Source: Seramator thermalis
GTDB taxonomy: Bacteria > Bacteroidota > Bacteroidia > Bacteroidales > Dysgonomonadaceae
Direction: 5' to 3'
Length of the DNA stretch: 40,669 bases
Assembly (NCBI RefSeq): GCF_004138125.1
Contig: NZ_RXHS01000021.1
Location: 1 to 40,669 of the forward strand
Shown here: positions 34,418 through 40,669 of the stretch, in pieces
How the letters are laid out: every line of letters starts with the position of its first letter
How positions within the stretch are numbered: the stretch's first letter is position 1
Made by a program: the position numbers and the translations under genes
Notes under the pieces: generated by a model
Database searches by the model: none
Seen by the model: the letters and a program-made list of their open reading frames with translations, nothing else
What the model was told of the DNA's origin: nothing

Positions 34418-35824
34418 TTATGCGTTGAACAAATTGGCTGCGCGATCGATAGCACTCTTCAAAGCGCCGAGCTTATTGTTGACTTCCTGCAACTCATACT
34501 CGTCGTTGCTCTGCGCCACAATCCCGGCCCCGGCCTGATACCATAGCTCGTTGTTGCGGCTGACAAAGGTTCGGATGGTGATGGCCTGATTGAGATCGCC
34601 GTTGAGTCCGACGAACCCGATGCAACCGCCATAAGCGCCGCGATTGTGTTTCTCGATTTCGGAAATGAGTTGCATGGCGCGCACTTTGGGTGCTCCCGAT
34701 AATGTGCCGGCGGGGAAAGTATCGAAAAAAGCCTGAATGGAATTTGCCTCATCGTCGAGTGTACCGCTCACACGCGAAACCAAATGAATGACATGCGAGT
34801 AAAATTGAGGTTCCTTATAGAAATCAACCTTCACGTCGTGCGCATGGCGGCTCAGATCGTTTCGTGCCAAATCTACCAGCATCACATGTTCGGCATTTTC
34901 CTTGGGATCGTTGAGCAGAAAATCCAGGGCTTTCATGTCCTCTCTGTAATTTCCCGTTCGCTTTGTGGTGCCTGCAATCGGGTCGATGCTGATGTGCCTG
35001 CCCCTGATCTTGCAATGCGTTTCGGGCGAAGAGCCAAAGATGCGGTATCCGCCGAAATCAAAATAAAACAGATAGGGCGATGGATTGATGGAGCGCAATG
35101 CCCGATACACCTTGAAGTCGTCGCCCGAGTATCGCTGCACGAAACGCCGCGACAGCACAATTTGAAAAACATCACCCCGCAAGCAGTGCTGCACGCCACG
35201 ACGTACGTTGGCTTTGAACTCTTCATCGGTCGTGGTGCTGTATTCCTTCCCTTCGGGGAAAAAATTGTAGGAGGCAAAGTTTCGCATGTTGATAAGCACC
35301 TCTACACGCTCGAGACGACTTTGTTCGTTGTCGCGCAACAATTCCATCAACACGATTTCGTCGGTGAAGTGATTGAATATCATGATGTATCGGTAGAGAA
35401 TATACAACATGTCGGGAGCATCGTTCTGCTTCTCGATGCTTTCGCGGATAGCGATGTTTTCGGTATATTTCACACAATTGAAAGTTGTGTAACCGAACAA
35501 ACCGCATGCGTTTTTGTCGGGGCCTTCCACTTCGATGTCGGCAATAAATCCGCTCAGCGCATCGGCAATAGTAAACGAATCGGTGAGCTGTTGTTCGTAA
35601 CGGCTTCCGTCGGGATATTTCATCGTGCATACGCCTCGATTGACCTCCACGCTGGCAATCGGTTCCAGGCCGATGTACGATGTGCTGTTTTCGTTGGCAT
35701 GAAAATCGGAACTTTCGAGCAAAGCCGATTGAGGAAACGTGTCGCGTATTTTCAGATAGATACTCACCGGGGTATGCAGGTCGGCCAATATTTTTTTTGT
35801 CTTGGTATGAAAAGTGTACTTCAT
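34418..35824 (-). CDS. trpE: Anthranilate synthase component I
   Basis: Forms anthranilate from chorismate with ammonia supplied by TrpG, the first committed step of tryptophan synthesis. The 468 residues start at ATG 35824 (MKYTFHTKTKKIL); a longer open frame to 36169 runs into trpB and is not coding. The feedback-inhibition site LLESSDF lies at about residues 34-40, so the enzyme is expected to be inhibited by tryptophan. The chorismate-binding domain shows GSSPETHCK, DPIAGTTKRTG, LVDLARNDLS, and FPAGTLSGAPKVRAMQ with its conserved residues, and ends YQAGAGIVAQSNDEYE. It follows trpB by 11 bp. Confidence 0.96.
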   Translation of the reverse strand: MKYTFHTKTKKILADLHTPVSIYLKIRDTFPQSALLESSDFHANENSTSYIGLEPIASVEVNRGVCTMKYPDGSRYEQQLTDSFTIADALSGFIADIEVEGPDKNACGLFGYTTFNCVKYTENIAIRESIEKQNDAPDMLYILYRYIMIFNHFTDEIVLMELLRDNEQSRLERVEVLINMRNFASYNFFPEGKEYSTTTDEEFKANVRRGVQHCLRGDVFQIVLSRRFVQRYSGDDFKVYRALRSINPSPYLFYFDFGGYRIFGSSPETHCKIRGRHISIDPIAGTTKRTGNYREDMKALDFLLNDPKENAEHVMLVDLARNDLSRHAHDVKVDFYKEPQFYSHVIHLVSRVSGTLDDEANSIQAFFDTFPAGTLSGAPKVRAMQLISEIEKHNRGAYGGCIGFVGLNGDLNQAITIRTFVSRNNELWYQAGAGIVAQSNDEYELQEVNNKLGALKSAIDRAANLFNA

Positions 35825-35835
35825 CTTATTCGTTT

Positions 35836-37023
35836 TTAAAATTGATTTTCGTACTTGAAATAGGTTTCGAGATCTTTGTCCCCTCTTCCCGAAAGCGTCA
35901 GAACCACCACATCTCCGGGTTTGAAATCGACTTTTTCCAATGCCGCCAGCGCGTGTGCCGATTCCAGTGCGGGAATGATGCCTTCCCTGCGGGTCAGCTC
36001 GAAAGCTGCCCGAAGGGCTTCGTCGTCGTTGATGGGGAGCACTTGGGCACGATGTTGCGAAGCCAGATTGGCATGGATGGGTCCCACACCCGGATAATCG
36101 AGTCCGGCCGAAATGGAATACGGTTCGGTTATCTGTCCGTCTTCGGTTTGCATCAGCAGGGTTTTGCATCCATGCAGCACGCCGATCGTTCCCAATTGAA
36201 TGGTGGCCGCCGAATAGCCGCTATCGACACCTTTCCCGCCCGCTTCGGCCAACACGATTTTTACCCGATCGTTGTCGAGATACTCGTAAATGGTGCCGGC
36301 TGCATTGCTTCCACCTCCAACACATGCGACCAAATAATCGGGATAGTCGCGTCCTTCTTTTTCTGTGAGCTGCACTTTTATTTCTTTACTGATTACCGAT
36401 TGCAGTCGTGCGACCAAATCGGGATAGGGATGAGGACCGATGGTGGACCCGATGATGTAGTGCGTTTCTTCGGGATGACTGCACCAGTCGCGAATAGCTT
36501 CGTTCGTCGCATCCTTGAGCGTCATGTTGCCCGAGGTTACGGGAACGACGGTTGCGCCCAACATCTCCATTTTTTTCACGTTCACGGCCTGACGTTCGAC
36601 GTCCGTTTTGCCCATATACACGGTGCAGGGCATTTGCATCAGTGCGCAAACGGTGGCGGCAGCCACGCCGTGCTGACCGGCGCCTGTTTCGGCAATGATG
36701 CGTGTTTTACCCATTTCGCGCGCAATCAGTATTTGTCCGATGGCATTGTTGATTTTGTGCGCACCGGTATGATTCAGATCTTCGCGCTTGAGGTAGATTT
36801 TGCATCCGAAACGCTCGGAAAGTTGTTGCGAGAGATAGAGCGGCGAAGGTCTGCCTACGTAGTCGCGCAACAATTGTTCGAATTCGCGTTTGAACTTTTC
36901 GCTTTCGAGTATGCGCAGATAGGAATTTTCCAAATCGTTCACGCATTTGTAGAGAATTTCGGGTACGAATGCTCCCCCAAATTCACCATAATACCCATTA
37001 CTGTCAACTGAAAATTTTTGCAT
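35836..37023 (-). CDS. trpB: Tryptophan synthase beta subunit
   Basis: Pyridoxal-phosphate enzyme that joins indole with serine to give tryptophan. The 395-residue protein carries the PLP lysine Lys90 in HTGAHKINNAIG, the phosphate loop GGGSNAAG, and the expected LKREDLNHTG and ETGAGQHGVA blocks. It is TrpB1-type, not TrpB2. As first gene of the operon it lies directly behind the attenuator (leader peptide 37199-37140, terminator 37088-37061) at 38 bp. Having trpB in first place differs from enterobacteria and is common in Bacteroidota. Both long open frames on the opposite strand in this region are shadows of this operon. Confidence 0.97.
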   Translation of the reverse strand: MQKFSVDSNGYYGEFGGAFVPEILYKCVNDLENSYLRILESEKFKREFEQLLRDYVGRPSPLYLSQQLSERFGCKIYLKREDLNHTGAHKINNAIGQILIAREMGKTRIIAETGAGQHGVAAATVCALMQMPCTVYMGKTDVERQAVNVKKMEMLGATVVPVTSGNMTLKDATNEAIRDWCSHPEETHYIIGSTIGPHPYPDLVARLQSVISKEIKVQLTEKEGRDYPDYLVACVGGGSNAAGTIYEYLDNDRVKIVLAEAGGKGVDSGYSAATIQLGTIGVLHGCKTLLMQTEDGQITEPYSISAGLDYPGVGPIHANLASQHRAQVLPINDDEALRAAFELTRREGIIPALESAHALAALEKVDFKPGDVVVLTLSGRGDKDLETYFKYENQF

Positions 37024-37060
37024 GTTATGTGTTCTTTAATCTGTATGTGCCCATTTAACG

Positions 37061-37088
37061 AAAAAAGCCCGTCGCAGGTGCGACAGGC
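37061..37088 (-). terminator. Attenuator terminator of the trp operon
   Basis: On the minus strand GCCTGTCGC (37088-37080) pairs with GCGACGGGC (37075-37067), nine pairs with one G-U wobble, around the loop ACCT, and is followed directly by six Ts (37066-37061). It stands between the trpL leader peptide and trpB, which makes it an attenuator, not an ordinary terminator. Transcripts that stop here would be about 150 nt. Confidence 0.88.
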
Positions 37089-37139
37089 TATCTTTTATTT
37101 TTATTCCGTTGTATCACGTTAAGACATGGCTGCTTTCCC

Positions 37140-37199
37140 TTACGACTGCATGAGTTGTAAGTGGCGCCACCAATATCCGTTTGTGAATGATAAATTCAT
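37140..37199 (-). CDS. trpL: trp leader peptide with tandem Trp codons
   Basis: A 19-residue frame, ATG 37199 to TAA 37140, reads MNLSFTNGYWWRHLQLMQS. The two adjacent TGG codons (37172-37167) are the hallmark of attenuation leaders: a ribosome waiting for charged tRNA-Trp stalls here and alters RNA folding. AAAAGGA about 5 bp upstream serves as a ribosome site, and a promoter is placed so that the leader RNA starts some 14 nt before the ATG. A hairpin CTTAC...GTAAG spans the end of the frame (37160-37138) and could be the alternative structure; the full antiterminator pairing was not resolved by eye. It is too short to be found by ordinary gene calling. Confidence 0.85.
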   Translation of the reverse strand: MNLSFTNGYWWRHLQLMQS

Positions 37200-37217
37200 T
37201 TTCCTTTTATTTGTTTG

Positions 37218-37248
37218 CAAAGGAAAATAATTTGGAAATAAAATGCAA
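37218..37248 (-). promoter_or_regulatory. Promoter of the trp operon (TTG-N20-TTCCTTTG)
   Basis: On the minus strand TTG (37248-37246) and TTCCTTTG (37225-37218) are 20 bp apart, close to the TTTG/TAnnTTTG consensus with one change (T for A in position 2). Transcription would begin near 37214, about 14 nt before the trpL ATG. Confidence 0.6.
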
Positions 37249-37593
37249 CTTATTTTTCGATTTTAACATAAACAAGATGAATATTCCACTTTTTGGTTCG
37301 ATAATTTGTAGATTTATTGATGAGAAAATGAATTTCTGACCGTATGGAATGGGGGTTGGGGATTAGAGGCTGACGGTTGGTGTCATGTCCTGAAAATAAT
37401 GGATAATTGTGAATTGAAAATTAGGAGAAGTGGGGAAATGGGAATTGATTTGAGGATTTATTGATTTACTGATGAGAGGATTGGGAGTTGTAGATTTGTT
37501 CCCGACTCGTTCATGTTACGCTATCGCTAATTCTTTCATTCAGAAATCACTTCCGACTTCTTCATCCTCACATTTCATTCTCATTGTTCAATA
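37249..37593. other. Gap between divergent trp operon and AAA ATPase gene
   Basis: No credible gene. The central part is low-complexity purine-rich DNA (GGGGTTGGGGATTAGAGG and similar). GTTACGCTATCGCTAA at about 37513-37528 resembles a string at 25288-25300 in the other large gap, perhaps a dispersed short repeat. Nothing else was recognised. Confidence 0.4.
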
Positions 37594-37630
37594 ATTTACA
37601 ATTTTGGAATTTAACTCCAAAATTGTAAAT
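37594..37630. repeat. Perfect 15-bp inverted repeat overlapping the AAA ATPase promoter
   Basis: ATTTACAATTTTGGA (37594-37608) and TCCAAAATTGTAAAT (37616-37630) are perfect complements around a 7-nt centre (ATTTAAC). The left arm contains the -33 box and the right arm ends inside the -7 box, so a dimeric protein bound here would cover the whole promoter. Confidence 0.85.
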
Positions 37631-37633
37631 TTG
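37603..37633 (+). promoter_or_regulatory. Consensus promoter of the AAA ATPase gene, probably leaderless
   Basis: TTTG (37603-37606), a 19-bp spacer and TAAATTTG (37626-37633) match the Bacteroidota consensus perfectly. The ATG is at 37638, only 4 bp after the -7 box, so transcription should start at or next to the start codon and the mRNA would be essentially leaderless. Confidence 0.7.
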
Positions 37634-37637
37634 AGGC

Positions 37638-38789
37638 ATGATATATCGAGAAGCCGAAAAAGAATTACAATTGCTTTCTGCGCAGTTCAAGGCGGTAGCA
37701 GTTACCGGCCCACGGCAGTCGGGCAAGACTACTTTAGTAAAAAAAGTATTTAAAGAAAAAGCGTATGTCAATCTCGAGAATCCCGACCTACGCCAATTTG
37801 CGAGGGAAGATCCCAGAGGATTTCTCTCCAATTATCCCGACGGCGCCATATTGGATGAAGTGCAACGTGTACCGGAATTATTTTCGTATCTACAACAAAT
37901 ATTGGACGAGAAGGAACAAAACGGATTGTTCATTCTGACCGGTTCCAACAATTTCCTCCTAAATAGCAACATTTCGCAAAGTCTTGCCGGGAGGGTTGGT
38001 TATTTGTTTTTGCTGCCCTTGGATATTGGCGAAATCAATCCCGGAGCGAACATGAGTAATCAGTTGATTTTTAAAGGCGGGTATCCCGAAATTTATCAGA
38101 AAGATATCGACCCGAAAAAATACTATGACAATTATATCCGTACGTATGTTGAAAGAGATGTACGGCTATTGAAAAATATAACGGATCTCTATACGTTCGA
38201 ACGTTTTTTGCGTTTGTGTGCCGGGCGCACCGGACAATTGCTGAACATGAGCAGTCTGGCTGCCGATGTCGGAGTGGATGTCAAAACGATTGGTTCGTGG
38301 TTGGGGGTACTCGAAGCAAGTTTCATTGCATTTCGATTGTATCCCTATCACGAAAATTACAACAAACGGATCGTGAAGATGCCGAAACTTTATTTTTATG
38401 ACACCGGACTTGCTTCGGCTCTGATGGGAATTGAAGATGTTTCGCAACTGACCATCCACCCGCTAAGAGGCGGTTTGTTTGAGAATCTGGTAGTTGTCGA
38501 TTTTTTAAAACGGCTATACAACAACGGAAAGCAGAACAACCTTTATTTTTGGCGCGACAATATCGGGAATGAAGTAGATTTGCTGATCAAAAAAGGGGCA
38601 AACCGATATCCTGTCGAAATCAAATCGGCCCAAACGATTTCGGATGAGTTTTTTAAGGGCATCCGTTATTGGAACAAACTCACAAACACAGAAGGCGGTT
38701 ATTTGGTATATGCCGGAGATATGCTCCAAAAAAGAAGTGGAGAAATCAACATCGTACCTGTCCATTTGTTAAATACGATCGAAATATAG
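37638..38789 (+). CDS. AAA family ATPase with DUF4143 domain
   Basis: A 383-residue P-loop ATPase of the AAA_14 plus DUF4143 family, common and patchily distributed in bacteria, with unknown function. The Walker A motif is GPRQSGKTT (about residues 20-28), Walker B is GAILDEVQRVPE (about 69-80), and FILTGSNNFLL (about 98-108) is the sensor strand. The C-terminal part contains LYFWRDNIGNEVDLLIKKG followed by PVEIKSAQTI, a D...ExK pattern like the PD-(D/E)XK nuclease fold, which is normal for the DUF4143 tail. A winged-helix segment may lie at about 205-240. It is transcribed divergently from the trp operon and converges with a methyltransferase. Its promoter is covered by a palindrome, suggesting tight control. 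Confidence 0.92.
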   Translation: MIYREAEKELQLLSAQFKAVAVTGPRQSGKTTLVKKVFKEKAYVNLENPDLRQFAREDPRGFLSNYPDGAILDEVQRVPELFSYLQQILDEKEQNGLFILTGSNNFLLNSNISQSLAGRVGYLFLLPLDIGEINPGANMSNQLIFKGGYPEIYQKDIDPKKYYDNYIRTYVERDVRLLKNITDLYTFERFLRLCAGRTGQLLNMSSLAADVGVDVKTIGSWLGVLEASFIAFRLYPYHENYNKRIVKMPKLYFYDTGLASALMGIEDVSQLTIHPLRGGLFENLVVVDFLKRLYNNGKQNNLYFWRDNIGNEVDLLIKKGANRYPVEIKSAQTISDEFFKGIRYWNKLTNTEGGYLVYAGDMLQKRSGEINIVPVHLLNTIEI

Positions 38790-38833
38790 CGCACTTCAAA
38801 AGATATGATGCAAAATAGAATATGCCGCATTCT

Positions 38834-39445
38834 TCATATTGAGGGCTTTTCTGCAATCAAAATAAACTGTTCGTAATCGGATAATTTGCCGGGAATTTTT
38901 TCCTGTCGCAGTACGTTGTAGGTTTCGACGTGCAGCACCCGAAAACCTGCTTTCTCGAATTGTGCGGACAGTTCGTCGGTATCGAACCCCTTGTGAGGAA
39001 CGGGATCGAAGCGATGAAACGAGCCGTCTTCGCTGCGAATGTCGCCGATGGCAATTTTTGCGCCGGGCGTGGTGACAGCAAACAGATGTTCGAGCGTTTT
39101 CGGGATATCCTCGATGTGATGGAAGGCCATGTTCGAAAACACGAAATCGATATCCGCAGAGCGATATTTACTGATTTCGCCATGCAAAATCTCGACAGGA
39201 GCATTGTCGTCGATTTTCGAACGCAACACCTTCAACATTTCCTCCGAAGTATCTTCGAAGACGATGCTGCGCACGCGCGGAAGCAGTTGCAATCCCACCA
39301 ATCCCGTGCCGGCGCCTATTTCCAACGCTTTCCAATGAGGTTGCGGTTCGATATGCTTTAGCAGCGCCTGCACGAAATTGTCGGCCATTTCAATTTTTGC
39401 GGGCTTGTCCCATTCGGCAGCCCGATCGGCAAAGTAGTCGGTCAT
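38834..39445 (-). CDS. Class I SAM-dependent methyltransferase
   Basis: A 203-residue cytoplasmic methyltransferase of unknown substrate. The SAM-binding motif I is ALEIGAGTGLVGLQL (about residues 40-54), followed by the acidic end of strand 2 in IVFEDTSEEML (about 60-70), motif IV-like IDFVFSNMAFHHIED (about 98-112) and the post-motif PGAKIAIGDI. The FFA- or UbiE-like small-molecule methyltransferase type is likely; a protein or RNA target is not excluded. The start MTDYFADRAAEWDKP is typical of this group. It converges with the AAA ATPase gene, 44 bp apart. Confidence 0.9.
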   Translation of the reverse strand: MTDYFADRAAEWDKPAKIEMADNFVQALLKHIEPQPHWKALEIGAGTGLVGLQLLPRVRSIVFEDTSEEMLKVLRSKIDDNAPVEILHGEISKYRSADIDFVFSNMAFHHIEDIPKTLEHLFAVTTPGAKIAIGDIRSEDGSFHRFDPVPHKGFDTDELSAQFEKAGFRVLHVETYNVLRQEKIPGKLSDYEQFILIAEKPSI

Positions 39446-39858
39446 CTTCGATTTTTTTTGACAACTAAACGGCGTTCGGTTGTATTTTGTTCATTCGGGC
39501 AAAAGCTCATCGAATGGGAGACGCGAATGCTGCTTTGTAATGACGATGCAGGAAGTGTGATTAACTAAGCGTGTTCTATGATATTGTAATTCATTTTTCT
39601 GTTTTTTGCAAATTTAATGCGATAGTTGAGTAATAGTTGAGTGGGAGGAGAGTGGGAGGAGAGTGGGAGTTGGGTCGGAGCTATGCAAAAGTTGTGTTCT
39701 CGGATTTTTTATAAGATGTTGATTTTCATTAGTTATTTAACTGAATAGGTGATTTTTTGGTCATGAATGACGAATTTATCGATTTGTCAGTTAATATTTT
39801 TATATTAGCCCTCAAAAAAACCGAGCAGTAAAAAATAAAAGTTATTTTTACAACTGCT
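39446..39858. other. 413-bp gap with purine-rich tandem repeats, left flank of the IS3-type element
   Basis: No gene is recognised. AGTGGGAGGAG is repeated in tandem at 39640-39650 and 39651-39661, with a partial third copy to 39669. The left end of the IS element must lie somewhere in 39670-39858, but without the right end in the window its terminal repeat cannot be identified. Confidence 0.4.
39640..39669. repeat. Tandem repeat, 11-bp unit AGTGGGAGGAG, 2.7 copies
   Basis: Two exact units at 39640-39650 and 39651-39661 followed by eight bases of a third. Strongly G-rich on the plus strand; no coding or known regulatory role is apparent. Confidence 0.8.
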
Positions 39859-40140
39859 ATGGAAAAGAGAAAGAATATTACATCGAAAATCAAGGTTGAA
39901 ATAGTTTTATCCTTGTTACGTGGAGAGGATCCTGAGTTAGTTAGCCGTGAATACGGAGTTACTCTGGCCGACATCAATCTTTGGCGGGATCAATTTATAG
40001 AGAGTGGCGCTGACGGGTTTAAGCGAAAGCCCGATGATTCAAAGCTCATTGCTGCCGAGCGTAAGATCGGGCAATTGCAGATGGAGCTTGAACTTACAAA
40101 AAAAAAGAACGAATTGGCAGCAAAACTAAAAAGGAGATGA
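39859..40140 (+). CDS. IS3-type OrfA, helix-turn-helix transposase subunit
   Basis: A 93-residue DNA-binding protein: the N-terminal helix-turn-helix (SKIKVEIVLSLLRGEDPELVSREYGV, with ADINLWRDQF as recognition side) is followed by a leucine-zipper-like helix (AAERKIGQLQMELELTKKK) used for dimerisation. This is the OrfA architecture of IS3-family elements. A run of nine As lies near the end of the frame (about 40098-40106). In many IS3 elements such a run promotes frameshifting to give the OrfAB fusion, but here the second gene starts at an ATGA overlap, so reinitiation is the simpler route. Confidence 0.88.
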   Translation: MEKRKNITSKIKVEIVLSLLRGEDPELVSREYGVTLADINLWRDQFIESGADGFKRKPDDSKLIAAERKIGQLQMELELTKKKNELAAKLKRR

Positions 40141-40669
40141 TTTCTATTTTGATAAATGAACGTTATCCACTAACAGGGAAGCCATATCCGAAACGTTTGA
40201 TTTTTAAAGTTGTCGGTTACAGCAGCAGTACCTGGTATGAAAACCCTACTCCCAAAACAGGCAAGCGTGGCAGAAAACCCAAACACAGTGATGAAGAGGT
40301 TTTACAGGAGATTAAAAAAGAAATCAAGAAGAGTAAGTTTAACTCTGAAGGCTATATCAAAGTGAAGAATCGCATGGCAAAAAGAAAGATAAACGCTCTG
40401 GTAGCGGGCAAGGCACGTGTGAACCGCATCATGCGGGAAAACAGCCTGCTGAGCCCCTACAGAAGGCCCGGGAAGACGAATAAGCGTGAACACGATGGGA
40501 CTATAACCACGGATGCACCCAATGTAATGTGGGCTACAGATGGAAAGAAGTTCTGGATTGAGGGATCGGGTTGGCACTGGTTCTTTGGTGTAATAGATCA
40601 CTTTAACGATGAGATTATCTCGTGGCATATCGCAAAGAAAGGTAATCGTTTTGCAGCCATGCAACCGGT
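40137..40669 (+). CDS. IS3-type OrfB transposase (DDE integrase), 3' end outside window
   Basis: From ATG 40137 the frame stays open to the window edge (177 codons). The N-terminal part contains an HTH_21-like region (KKEIKKSKFNSEGYIKVKNR...RVNRIMRENSLLSPYRR), and the catalytic core begins with NVMWATDGKKFWI, whose Asp is the first acid of the DDE triad; VIDHFNDEIISW gives the second. The third acid lies beyond the edge. The start overlaps the OrfA stop by ATGA, in the -1 frame relative to OrfA. No stop or frameshift appears in the visible part, so the gene may be intact. Confidence 0.88.
   Translation, partial: MISILINERYPLTGKPYPKRLIFKVVGYSSSTWYENPTPKTGKRGRKPKHSDEEVLQEIKKEIKKSKFNSEGYIKVKNRMAKRKINALVAGKARVNRIMRENSLLSPYRRPGKTNKREHDGTITTDAPNVMWATDGKKFWIEGSGWHWFFGVIDHFNDEIISWHIAKKGNRFAAMQP

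Larger units (their letters stand above)
39859..40669 (+). mobile_element. IS3-type insertion sequence, incomplete at the window edge
   Basis: Two consecutive genes, a small HTH protein and a DDE integrase-like protein, overlap by ATGA as in IS3-like elements. The element continues beyond 40669, so length, terminal repeats and target duplication are unseen. Confidence 0.8.

Noticed and set aside
34784-35839. Plus-strand open frame (351 codons) opposite trpE
   Set aside because: Shadow frame of trpE; no domain and no start signal.
35825-36169. N-terminal extension of the trpE frame into trpB
   Set aside because: The extension is arginine- and serine-rich out-of-frame trpB sequence; conserved TrpE sequence begins at the ATG at 35824.
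35680-37011. Long plus-strand open frame (443 codons) opposite trpB and trpE
   Set aside because: It is a shadow of the trp genes on the other strand. The opposite strand encodes full-length TrpB and TrpE with all active-site motifs, and the product of the shadow frame has no recognisable domain.
37594-37630. Reading the 15-bp inverted repeat as a transcription terminator
   Set aside because: The stem is AT-rich, lacks a following T-run on both strands and coincides with a perfect promoter, so an operator is the better reading.
1-40669. tRNA, rRNA, CRISPR array or metabolite riboswitch
   Set aside because: Intergenic regions were read on both strands; no cloverleaf, regularly spaced repeats or known riboswitch core was recognised.

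Overview
The window reads as chromosomal DNA of a member of the Bacteroidota, most likely order Bacteroidales. The evidence is a SusC/SusD pair driven by a hybrid two-component sensor, promoters of the TTTG-N19/20-TAnnTTTG type, a trp operon in the order trpB-E-G-D-C-F-A, and a SprE/PorW-like TPR lipoprotein. No rRNA, tRNA or CRISPR array was seen. The genus cannot be fixed from the sequence alone.

Layout. (1) 1-832: a scar of mobile DNA, with IS21-like terminal repeats abutting a 5'-truncated group II intron that keeps the maturase C-terminus and an intact domain V. (2) 973-7227: housekeeping genes cysS, yaaA, an NSS-family transporter, aroA, a small membrane protein overlapping aroA by ATGA, and a metal-type ABC permease. 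(3) 7325-8388: an IS982-family element whose transposase frame is broken, beside the stub of a possible interrupted gene. (4) 8498-20982: a small ORF, then a fructan utilisation locus: sugar-sensing hybrid two-component regulator, SusC, SusD, the wreck of one GH32 gene, an intact GH32 lipoprotein, fructokinase and an MFS sugar permease. (5) 21200-23215: a phasin-like protein and an ABC1/UbiB kinase. (6) 23394-24817, minus strand: a GH140-like (apiosidase-like) glycosidase whose last 54 codons lie in the -1 frame after a perfect A_AAA_AAG slippery heptamer. (7) 25580-30390: SprE/PorW-like lipoprotein coupled to rdgB, a Gfo/Idh/MocA oxidoreductase and an EamA-type exporter. (8) 30621-37248, minus strand: the complete trp operon, preceded by a leader peptide gene with tandem Trp codons and an intrinsic terminator, so a classical attenuator. 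(9) 37603-39445: an AAA/DUF4143 ATPase whose promoter is embedded in a perfect 15-bp inverted repeat and sits almost on the start codon, and a SAM methyltransferase. (10) 39859-40669: an IS3-type element running off the window.

How the parts work together. Locus 4 is self-contained: the sensor has a periplasmic sugar-binding domain, SusC/SusD import fructan fragments, the GH32 enzyme releases fructose, the permease brings it through the inner membrane and the kinase phosphorylates it. The first three genes of the locus look clearly more AT-rich than the kinase and permease, which suggests a mosaic origin. The trp operon supplies all activities from chorismate to tryptophan; aroA, upstream in the same pathway, is separately promoted.

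The most interesting signals are the trp attenuator, the remnant of a second GH32 gene, the slippery-heptamer break in the GH140 gene, the palindrome-covered near-leaderless promoter of the AAA ATPase, and a possible promoter-terminator leader in front of the EamA exporter. No wholly new multi-gene system was recognised.
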